64,000 bases of DNA from Planctomycetaceae bacterium (GTDB lineage Bacteria > Planctomycetota > Planctomycetia > Planctomycetales > Planctomycetaceae): positions 1-64,000 of the forward strand of contig JANQSH010000168.1 of assembly GCA_028284145.1 (NCBI GenBank), in the 5' to 3' direction. Shown here piece after piece: positions 53,975 to 61,297 of this stretch. The notes beneath the pieces are model-generated. The model saw only the letters and a list, made by a program, of their open reading frames with translations. It searched no databases and had not been told where the DNA came from. The position numbers were made by a program, and so were the translations under genes. Position 1 is the stretch's first letter; each line of letters starts with the position of its first letter.

Positions 53975-54913
53975 TCAGCTCAGTGGAACATCGTCGTCGG
54001 TTGGTCGCGCGGTGTCGGGGTTGGTTCCCGAGCCCTTTACGCCGACAGTGGTACGCGCCTGACGGAAAGACTTCAGCATTTCAGTCATCGACTTCCAGCG
54101 ATTGTCAGGATCAACCCGCAGGCCTTTCATGATCGTCTTCGCGACTGTTGATTCGATTTCTGGAACCAGATCGAGAATGTCGATGGGCGGTTTATTGATC
54201 CGCTGTACGGCGTGGTCCATTTTCACGTTTTCTGAATCCCATGGTCGTTTATTGGCGAACATCTCGAAGCAGGTGACCGCGTAGGAGAAAATATCGATTC
54301 GCTGGTCGGTCCGTTGACGCTTGACCAGTTCCGGAGCCATGTAGCTGGTGGTGCCGGTCCGATTACCAGGGCTCTGAAATGCTGGTGTGTTGGGAACGAC
54401 CAAACCGAAGTCGATCAATTTGATGTTGTTATCGGAATCGAGCAACACATTCCGGGGGCAGATATCGCGGTGAATGTAGCCTTGTTTGTGCAGATATTCG
54501 ATCGCTTCACCCAATTCCAGAATGAATTTCATGCGATGCTGTAGCATCGCGTCATTCTGGGCATCGACCACAAAACTGAGCGATGCACCTTCGACGAATT
54601 CCATGACCAGGAATTGCTCCTTCTCTCTGGTCAGGCCATGTTCCAGCGTGCGGACGATGTTGGGATGATCCAGTTCGACCGCGAGTTCTCCTTCGGAAGG
54701 TTTGCTCAGCCCCTTGAACCGCTCTTCCAGTTGCCGCGTTTTCGCTTTGTCCAGAACTTTCAGTGCGACAATCTCATGCGATTCGGTATCGCGCGCACGC
54801 CAGACCTTGGACATACTGCCCTGGCCAACACGGTTTATCAGGTCGAATCGTTTGGTGATATCGATCGGCCGGATCTCCTGTTTCCGACCGAAGAGTCCCT
54901 TCAGAAATTTCAT
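53975..54913 (-). CDS. Soluble Ser/Thr protein kinase
   Basis: 312 residues. The kinase fold starts after a short basic N-terminus: FDLINRVGQGSMSKVWRARD (glycine loop), VALKVLD (Lys), ALEYLHKQGYIHRDICPRNV with the HRD motif, LIDFGLVVPN (DFG), and TSYMAPELVKRQRTDQRIDI. It uses HRDICPRN where most have HRDLKPxN, so Lys is replaced by Cys-Pro. No membrane helix follows; the C-terminal 45 residues are polar. Targets are unknown; FHA proteins nearby are possible readers of its product. Confidence 0.85.
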   Translation of the reverse strand: MKFLKGLFGRKQEIRPIDITKRFDLINRVGQGSMSKVWRARDTESHEIVALKVLDKAKTRQLEERFKGLSKPSEGELAVELDHPNIVRTLEHGLTREKEQFLVMEFVEGASLSFVVDAQNDAMLQHRMKFILELGEAIEYLHKQGYIHRDICPRNVLLDSDNNIKLIDFGLVVPNTPAFQSPGNRTGTTSYMAPELVKRQRTDQRIDIFSYAVTCFEMFANKRPWDSENVKMDHAVQRINKPPIDILDLVPEIESTVAKTIMKGLRVDPDNRWKSMTEMLKSFRQARTTVGVKGSGTNPDTARPTDDDVPLS

Positions 54914-54988
54914 GGATATCCGCTGGCAAACTGTATAAATGAATGAGAGCCGATTGGAACGACCGCAAAATAGCGATCTTGTCTTGAT
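54914..54988. other. Short gap before R1 copy 15
   Basis: Upstream of the kinase gene; nothing recognisable. Confidence 0.35.
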
Positions 54989-55091
54989 TAGAGCGTATTA
55001 CGCTCTTCTGTGCCGCGATGGGCGTCGCCTGGCCTGCAAACACAAGCCCCCCCATGAGCCAGAGTGTCACGCCAGAAAGTAAACTGCTCTA
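54989..55091 (-). repeat. R1 repeat, copy 15
   Basis: TAGAGCGTATTACGCTCTTC at the left, GTAAACTGCTCTA at the right, 103 bp. A clean full copy with 6-bp TAGAGC/GCTCTA ends, in fact TTAGAGC and GCTCTAA if the flanking bases are counted. The gap to accD (55092-55267) has AACGATTGAT repeated twice at about 55203-55225. Confidence 0.9.
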
Positions 55092-55267
55092 AGCCCGCAT
55101 CAAAAAGCAACTCTGCATGGGAATGCGATTCCACATTTCCATTTTAGTCATGCGGCAGAGAAATGTTGACCGTGCATAGCCGAAATGGAAGAGGATTTCG
55201 GAAGAACGATTGATAACGATTGATGATGCCACATTGATCTGTTCAAGGTGGAGCGGTAGTGTGGTTA

Positions 55268-56134
55268 TCAGAAGGACTGACCACAGTAGTCGATCATTTT
55301 CGCGATTTCGCTGCGGAGATGATGGCGAGAAACAATGCGGTCGATGAAACCATGTTTTAGTAGAAATTCGCTCGTCTGAAATCCTTCGGGGAGTTCGATT
55401 TTTACGGTGGCCTGAACCACGCGCGGGCCGGCGAAACCGACGAGCGCTTCTGGTTCAGCGACGATGATATCACCGAGCGAAGCGAAACTGGCGGCGACGC
55501 CTCCCATAGTGGGGTTGGTCAGCACTGAGATGAACAGACCTCCAACATCCTGATAGCGGGCCAACGCTGCGGAGACCTTGCCCATTTGCATCAGCGAGAG
55601 GATGCCCTCATGCATGCGGGCTCCACCACCGGAACCGCTGAGAATGACCAGCGGGAGTTTCAGTCGAGTCGCTTCTTCGATGGCGCGTGTCAGTTTCTCG
55701 CCGACAACCGAGCCCATGCTGCCCATAATAAACGCGGCGTCGGTCAAACCGAAAACGAGCGGTCGACCACGCATGTATCCCCGACCGACAATACAGGCTT
55801 CCGACAGGCCTGTCCGGTTCTGTTCCACGACGAGTCGGTCTTTGTACGGTTTTTTATCGGCAAACTCGAGCGGATCACAAGGCAGAATGTTGGTGAACCA
55901 CTCCTCGAAACTGTCTTCGTCAAGCAGTTGCCGAATGCGGTCTTTTGCGGAGACGTAGAAGTGATGACCGCAGCCTTCTTCCGGGCAGACGCCGAGGTTC
56001 TGGTCGACCTGCTTGCGATAAACGGTGGCGCGACAACCGTCACATTGAATCCACAAGCCTTCCGGCACACCCCGTTTGTTGGGTTTGAGCGGTTCTGTGG
56101 TCGCTTCAAATTCATTTTCGGAAACGGAACTCAT
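55268..56134 (-). CDS. accD: Acetyl-CoA carboxylase carboxyltransferase subunit beta
   Basis: 288 residues. The N-terminal zinc ribbon has [16 protein letters not shown] and [12 protein letters not shown] (two Cys pairs, the second spaced by four residues instead of two). The carboxyltransferase fold shows PKDxxx-like [40 protein letters not shown] and [20 protein letters not shown], which form the acetyl-CoA pocket. With AccA it transfers a carboxyl group from biotin to acetyl-CoA to make malonyl-CoA for fatty acids. AccA is not in the window. It heads a leftward run with the phosphatase, rpe and gap genes, though it is likely transcribed on its own. Confidence 0.92.
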   Translation of the reverse strand: MSSVSENEFEATTEPLKPNKRGVPEGLWIQCDGCRATVYRKQVDQNLGVCPEEGCGHHFYVSAKDRIRQLLDEDSFEEWFTNILPCDPLEFADKKPYKDRLVVEQNRTGLSEACIVGRGYMRGRPLVFGLTDAAFIMGSMGSVVGEKLTRAIEEATRLKLPLVILSGSGGGARMHEGILSLMQMGKVSAALARYQDVGGLFISVLTNPTMGGVAASFASLGDIIVAEPEALVGFAGPRVVQATVKIELPEGFQTSEFLLKHGFIDRIVSRHHLRSEIAKMIDYCGQSF

Positions 56135-56249
56135 CGATATTCTTCTCCCAGCTTTTTACCAACATAGCAGAAAAGTGGGGGAAAATGCACAGTGAGAACC
56201 CTCGCTTTTTTTCATACCGGGAGGCAGTTTTGTTGTCTGGTTGCAACCA

Positions 56250-56891
56250 TCAATGAGGCAACTCAGAAAGGGGGTCGAGTTGAGATTCGTTAGCGGGCTG
56301 CACAATTTCCACCAGCGAACCATCCCCCTCCTTTTCAATGGGAGCATGGGAAAGGTTCATCTCGGCCGGATTTTCGCTTCTGAGAAACGCAGAGATCAAC
56401 GTTGCCATCGGCTCGGGTGCGACGACAACAAAAGGCGTCTTTTTGCGAAGCGGCTTTTGCAGGCTTTTGGAGACTCTTTTCCAGGCGTCATCCAGCGGCT
56501 CCCCTTCCGGCGGGACCATCTGATCCGGGTTTTCGAGCCATTTTCGGTAGGCCTTTGGAAATTTACGCTGAATCTCTTTTTTCCGTAAACCCTGCCAGAG
56601 ACCGAGATCGAGATTACTCAGACCGTCCAGTTCTTTCAATTTCCAGCCGAATCTCTCAGCGATTTTGCCTGCGACCGATTTCGCGGGTTCGTTGGGCGCA
56701 GTGTAGATTCGATTGAGTCTCGAGTGTCCATTGCTGCCGAACCGTTGTGGAACGAGCGAATCCAGATTGAGCAGCAACATTTGCAACTGAGCCTGGCCGT
56801 CCGGACAGAGTGGCAGGTCGATGGTTCCCTGAACTCGATCATCCTGATCGAATTCGGTGGAACAGGGGCGTATGAGCAGGAATTCCGTCAT
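56250..56891 (-). CDS. Histidine phosphatase superfamily protein, catalytic site lost
   Basis: 213 residues from MTEFLLIRPCSTEFDQDDRV. The fold matches the phosphoglycerate-mutase/histidine-phosphatase family: FLLIRPCSTE stands where RHGETE should be, followed by QGTIDLPLCPDGQAQLQMLL and YTAPNEPAKSVAGKIAERFG. The first catalytic His is replaced by Pro-Cys, and the second His region (usually VVxHGG) reads VVVAPEPMATLISAFL, also without His. So it is probably a pseudoenzyme or has a changed chemistry. ATG at 56891 begins the core beta strand; the longer start is not supported. It sits 77 nt downstream of rpe. Confidence 0.75.
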   Translation of the reverse strand: MTEFLLIRPCSTEFDQDDRVQGTIDLPLCPDGQAQLQMLLLNLDSLVPQRFGSNGHSRLNRIYTAPNEPAKSVAGKIAERFGWKLKELDGLSNLDLGLWQGLRKKEIQRKFPKAYRKWLENPDQMVPPEGEPLDDAWKRVSKSLQKPLRKKTPFVVVAPEPMATLISAFLRSENPAEMNLSHAPIEKEGDGSLVEIVQPANESQLDPLSELPH

Positions 56892-56968
56892 GGCTTTCTT
56901 CGCAAAAAAAAACAGGAAAGGGACCAGAATACGATGGCCCAAATGTTGTGCGGGTTGCTTTCCGGAAC

Positions 56969-57778
56969 TCACTTCCTTGCGGGTGTTGAAGTGTCGACTC
57001 CATCCGATGCCGGATTCGTGGTTGAGTGAGGAGATACCTCTGCCAGCGAGGATGTGTTATTGTGTGGTTCCCCCGTCGCTGGTGCTGAGGGTTTCGGTTC
57101 TCCGGTTGCTTCGACCAGGGTTTCGATGGCCCGTGTGTAATCATCATGATCGAAAATTGCGGACCCCACGACAAACAATTCCGCACCTGCCGCTGCAGCC
57201 CGAGGAATTGTGTTGGGGGCAATGCCTCCATCAATTGACAACAGCAAATGTGGAGCCTGCTGTTTAAGCCACTCCAGTTTTTCCAGAACGCCAGGCATGA
57301 ACTTCTGCCCTCCGAAACCGGGGTTCACGCTCATCACCAATACCATATCGCAATCTGCAAGATACGGTTCGATGGCGAAGACCGGTGTATCGGGGTTCAA
57401 TGACAATCCAGAAACCGCACCGGCGGCCCGAATGCGTTTCAACACCGGGCTGGGATCGTCAAGCGCCTCGATGTGGACGGTGATGCAATCGCATCCTGCA
57501 TCGAGGTAGTCATCCAGATAGTGCTCGGGATCGGAAATCATCAGGTGGGCATCGTAGATGAGATTTGTCTGGTCCCGCAACGATTTGAGAATCACCGGAC
57601 CATATGTCAGGTTGGGGACAAAATGTCCATCCATGACATCCCAATGCAACACTTGAGTCTGCGCCTGTTCGAGCAATTCGATCTCGCGTGCCAGGTTCGC
57701 AAAATCACACTTCAAAAGAGAAGGGGCGATCAGCGGGGCATTGCGATGCAGGCGTTCCAGCAGGGAATCACGTGTCAT
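56969..57778 (-). CDS. rpe: Ribulose-phosphate 3-epimerase
   Basis: 269 residues. Motifs are IAPSLLKCDFANLAREIELL, HWDVMDGHFVPNLTYGPVIL (Asp and His metal sites), YDAHLMISDPEHYLDDYLDA, LSLNPDTPVFAIEPYLADCD and SVNPGFGGQKFMPGVLEKLE with LLSIDGGIAPNTIP. It interconverts ribulose 5-phosphate and xylulose 5-phosphate in the pentose phosphate pathway, using a divalent metal. The C-terminus extends about 45 residues beyond the fold with a Ser/Thr/Pro-rich tail (PSAPATGEPHNNTSSLAEVS). Confidence 0.92.
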   Translation of the reverse strand: MTRDSLLERLHRNAPLIAPSLLKCDFANLAREIELLEQAQTQVLHWDVMDGHFVPNLTYGPVILKSLRDQTNLIYDAHLMISDPEHYLDDYLDAGCDCITVHIEALDDPSPVLKRIRAAGAVSGLSLNPDTPVFAIEPYLADCDMVLVMSVNPGFGGQKFMPGVLEKLEWLKQQAPHLLLSIDGGIAPNTIPRAAAAGAELFVVGSAIFDHDDYTRAIETLVEATGEPKPSAPATGEPHNNTSSLAEVSPHSTTNPASDGVDTSTPARK

Positions 57779-57992
57779 GTAGCAATCTGCATAGAAGAGA
57801 ATCAGGGCTGATAATCCGCGAGCGCAGATGGGAAACCATAATCAGCGTCCTGAGAAAATCATCCCGGCATGTGGCCGATTCATCCGACCGGACCGCCGGT
57901 GGTCCTTGTTATTGTGACCACTCAGCGTTGCCCCGTCCAGATGAATGCCCTTTTCCGTTGACATTATTATGGCCTTTGCAGGCGAAATCGAC

Positions 57993-59012
57993 TTACATGC
58001 TGGCCATTTTCGCAATCAGATCGGCTGTCCGCTGAGAATAGCCGTACTCATTATCGTACCAACTCAGCACTTTCACCATATTTGTGCCGATTTTCGTGGT
58101 CCAGCCAGAGTCAAAAATGCTGCTGTGCGGATTGCCGATGATATCGGTCGAAACGATCGGGTCGGTGTTGTATTCGAGAATGCCTTTCAGCGAACCTTCC
58201 GCAGCGGCTTTCATGGCCGCATTGACCTCCTCCACTGAGACATCTTTTTCCAACGTGGCAACCAGGTCGGTAATGCTGCCGCACGGAACAGGAACGCGCA
58301 ACGCCAGACCGGTCAGTTTGCCGTTCACTTCCGGCAATACTTTGCCGACTGCTTTGGCAGCACCGGTTGATGTGGGAATGATGTTGACACCGGCGGCACG
58401 GGAACGATGCGGGTCGGCGTGCAACTGGTCGGCCACTTTCTGATCGTTGGTGTAGGCGTGAATCGTGGTCATCAAACCTTGCTCCAGACCGAATTCCGAA
58501 TGGAGCACTTTCACCATTGGTGCCAGACAGTTGGTGGTACAACTGGCGTTGGAAATGCATTTGTGTTCGGGTGAGAGTTTGTCATCGTTCACGCCCAGAA
58601 CACAGGTGAGGTCGGGTTCATCTTTTGCGGGAGCGGAGATGACCACCTTGCGTGCCCCCGCTTCCAGATGGCTATCGTATCCCGGCTTGCCATCAGCGGC
58701 TCGTTTGGTGAAAAAGCCCGTGCTTTCCAACGCGACTTCCACACCAAGATCGCCCCAGGGAAGATCCGCCGGATTACGTTCTGCACAAACGCGGACACTC
58801 TTGCCGTCGATAATCAGCGAGTTGCCATCGACTTCGACTGAACCAGGATACCGGCCCTGCACGCTGTCGTACTTCAGCAACATCGCCAATGCTTTCGGGT
58901 CGCCCAGATCGTTGATCGCCACGACTTCAAACTCGTCGTGCCGGCTTGCCAGTGCGCGAAACGTGATTCTTCCAATCCGACCAAAACCATTGATTCCAAC
59001 TTTGACTGCCAT
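57993..59012 (-). CDS. gap: Glyceraldehyde-3-phosphate dehydrogenase
   Basis: 339 residues, type I. The N-terminal Rossmann fold is [20 protein letters not shown] with INDLGDPK (Asp favouring NAD+). The catalytic Cys is C158 in [14 protein letters not shown]. Substrate-binding [11 protein letters not shown] and [15 protein letters not shown] follow, with [12 protein letters not shown] at the end. It converts glyceraldehyde 3-phosphate to 1,3-bisphosphoglycerate in glycolysis. GAGGAGAT lies about 9 nt before the ATG. A 213-nt gap separates it from rpe. Confidence 0.95.
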   Translation of the reverse strand: MAVKVGINGFGRIGRITFRALASRHDEFEVVAINDLGDPKALAMLLKYDSVQGRYPGSVEVDGNSLIIDGKSVRVCAERNPADLPWGDLGVEVALESTGFFTKRAADGKPGYDSHLEAGARKVVISAPAKDEPDLTCVLGVNDDKLSPEHKCISNASCTTNCLAPMVKVLHSEFGLEQGLMTTIHAYTNDQKVADQLHADPHRSRAAGVNIIPTSTGAAKAVGKVLPEVNGKLTGLALRVPVPCGSITDLVATLEKDVSVEEVNAAMKAAAEGSLKGILEYNTDPIVSTDIIGNPHSSIFDSGWTTKIGTNMVKVLSWYDNEYGYSQRTADLIAKMASM

Positions 59013-59515
59013 TCAGATGATCTCCTCGATTCGATTTTCCGGTGTCTGACTCGAAGATAGACGTTTTGGCTTCCGGCACGTTGCATCGTCACATCATGCC
59101 AGGTTCGCTGTGGTATTCGAGTCGAACAGAAGCGTCGCATTCCTGCGGGACGAACACCGGCTGTTCTCATCAATCCCACATGAGGCTGACAATTTCGCAA
59201 ACGGGTGGCGAACAGGCGGTGGATGCCAAGGCTTTCCGCTCATCAGCATCCGGCGTCCAGTATTGTTGTATGCCATTCTAATCCCCGGCGGGAACCGACA
59301 CAACTAACCAATGATGTGGCATGGACATACATCAATGAGGTTTGATTTTCGGTGTGGTCGTTTCGGGTGATGGAAAGATCTTGCCCAAACCGCGCAACTT
59401 GCAACGTTACCAATGAAGGGGAAAAAGGTCTTGCGGCATCGGGGATTCTCAATATGATTCCCGCCTTTGTCCAACCCTCCGCGATCGCGGGCCAACCTCT
59501 GTTTTCTGCAGGGTT
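59013..59515. other. Gene-free region upstream of gap
   Basis: Holds the promoter side of gap and no convincing gene. R1 copy 16 follows at 59516 and another gene-free 165 nt lie between it and the next gene. Confidence 0.4.
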
Positions 59516-59617
59516 TATAGCAGTTTATCTTTTTGTGTGACATTTTTCGTTCGTGGGAGCCTATGTTTGCAGGCCGAACGATACTCATCGCGCCACAGAA
59601 GAGCGTAATACGCTCTA
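59516..59617 (+). repeat. R1 repeat, copy 16
   Basis: TATAGCAGTTTATCTTTTTG at the left; right end GAGCGTAATACGCTCTA. Contains GTTTGCAGGCCGAACG and ATCGCGCCACAG. 102 bp. Confidence 0.9.
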
Positions 59618-59782
59618 ATCCAACTCGAATGCGTTCCTGTCGAGCGAGTCTCCAACTTGTGGTGGTTTTTTGAGTGGACTGATTACGCCGATTATGACGA
59701 TAAAAACAATTGGACGTGTAGAACCGTGGGAATGATTCCCGCAAATGGTTGATGTGCAACACCGCTGGGAAAGGAAGCCAGG

Positions 59783-61099
59783 ATGCGGATTGCCTTTTAC
59801 GAAGACAGCAATGCCACCCATTTGGGTTCGATTGCCCAAATGCGACCCGTCTTTGAAGTGGTCTGTGGGCGGTATTCGCTTCGCGAACGGCTTACGAAAT
59901 TCTTTCACGCAGAAAGGTGGGGAGCATTTCTGCGCAGTCACCTGGCGGAGACCTACCGCGAGGGGCATCCCTCCGCCGCCGTCAACGATTTCATCTGGTT
60001 GCGTGATGACGAAACACTTCTGATCAATGGCCGTTGGCTGCCGACAGCCGATGCCCTGGCCAATATTCAGCGTGACGAGGTTGGGTTGGTCAATGATACG
60101 GTCGTCTACCTGACACTCGATCCAATGGAAGCCGCACTGTTGGCGGAAGATTCCTGGGACGATGCCCTGCACCAGATCGCGCGGACGCGAGGATTTATGC
60201 AAGTTCCGGGAAAGCTCGCGAATCGGCCCTGGGACGTTGTGAAAAACAATCCGCAACAGTTAAAAGACGACCGCGATTTTCTTGCGGGAAAAACGGATGA
60301 GCAATTTGAACACTTCTCGGGCAGGAGTCGGACAGGTGATGGTAAGCCTCCGGCAATTGTCGGTCCTGCCGGCGAAGTCTCGATCCATCCCAATGCCAGT
60401 CTCGATCCCTTTGTGGTTATCGACACACGACAAGGGCCGGTAACGATTGACGCTAACGCACAGATTCAGGCTTTCACACGACTCGAAGGACCATGTCATA
60501 TTGGACGTGGTTCGCAACTCTTCCGCGCAAATGTTCGCAGCGGCACGACCATTGGCGCGCACTGCCGTGTGGGGGGGGAAGTGGGACAGTCCATTCTGCA
60601 TTCGCACGTGAACAAATACCACGATGGTTTTCTGGGCCACAGTTACGTCTGTCCCTGGGTCAACCTCGGCGCGATGACGACCAACAGCGATTTGAAAAAC
60701 GATTACACACCCGTCAAAGTACCGATCGCCGGAGAACTGATCGACTCGCACGAAACAAAGGTCGGAGCTTTCATTGGTGATCACACCAAAACTGCTTTGG
60801 GAAGTCTGTTCAACACTGGCTCATCCATCGGCGTGATGAGTCTGGTTTTGCCCGGCGGGGAACTGCTGCCAAAACATATTCCGTCATTCTCCCGAGTCTG
60901 GCACGGCGAGTTGATGGACGGTTGGGATCTCCAGCGTCATCTTGCTACGGCGGAAATTGTGATGTCTCGACGCGATGAGATTCTGACACCTGCGACACGG
61001 CAATTGCTTCATTTTCTGTACGATCACACCAAGGTCGAACGGGAGGGAGCGATTCTCCGTTTTCGAGAACGTGCACAGAGGCAACCCGTCTCTGGCTGA
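59783..61099 (+). CDS. GlmU-like sugar nucleotidyl/acetyltransferase-family protein
   Basis: 438 residues. It starts MRIAFYEDSNATHLGSIAQM, preceded by GGAAAGGAAG. The first 190 residues are not the full nucleotidyltransferase fold but resemble the N-terminal region of the GlmU-related family (FEVVCGRYSLRERLTKFF, FIWLRDDETLLINGRWLP). The C-terminal half has left-handed beta-helix turns (hexapeptides): VSIHPNASLDPFVVID, ANAQIQAFTRLEGPCHIGRG, VRSGTTIGAHCRVGGEVGQ, LGHSYVCPWVNLGAMTTNSD and FIGDHTKTALGSLFNTGSSI. It may make or modify a UDP-sugar for envelope polymers; exact activity is unknown. Confidence 0.8.
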   Translation: MRIAFYEDSNATHLGSIAQMRPVFEVVCGRYSLRERLTKFFHAERWGAFLRSHLAETYREGHPSAAVNDFIWLRDDETLLINGRWLPTADALANIQRDEVGLVNDTVVYLTLDPMEAALLAEDSWDDALHQIARTRGFMQVPGKLANRPWDVVKNNPQQLKDDRDFLAGKTDEQFEHFSGRSRTGDGKPPAIVGPAGEVSIHPNASLDPFVVIDTRQGPVTIDANAQIQAFTRLEGPCHIGRGSQLFRANVRSGTTIGAHCRVGGEVGQSILHSHVNKYHDGFLGHSYVCPWVNLGAMTTNSDLKNDYTPVKVPIAGELIDSHETKVGAFIGDHTKTALGSLFNTGSSIGVMSLVLPGGELLPKHIPSFSRVWHGELMDGWDLQRHLATAEIVMSRRDEILTPATRQLLHFLYDHTKVEREGAILRFRERAQRQPVSG

Positions 61100-61165
61100 A
61101 CCGTTGGCCGGACGAAGGGATGAAGGATTCATCCTCTCGGCGTCTGGTCAGTCATACCCTTTGGA

Positions 61166-61197
61166 CACTTGATCGTCGCGACGCTTGATATCAAGTG
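61166..61197. other. Inverted repeat upstream of PQQ gene
   Basis: CACTTGAT (61166-61173) and ATCAAGTG (61190-61197) form an 8-bp inverted repeat with a 16-nt loop. It lies 67 nt after the GlmU-like gene and 100 nt before the next gene, so it may be a terminator stem without a T tract or an operator. Confidence 0.5.
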
Positions 61198-61297
61198 CAG
61201 ACCTTTATCCACGAAATGGACGAACAGCCACCAATGTGATCTGACAACTTTGAGCCGGCAGCCGGTTGTGCTTGTGCGTCTTCATCAATGGTTAGCC

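Noticed and set aside
95-59617. R1 as an intrinsic terminator
   Set aside because: The GAGCGTAATACGCTC palindrome could form a hairpin, but no T tract follows and copies are found before starts as well as after stops.
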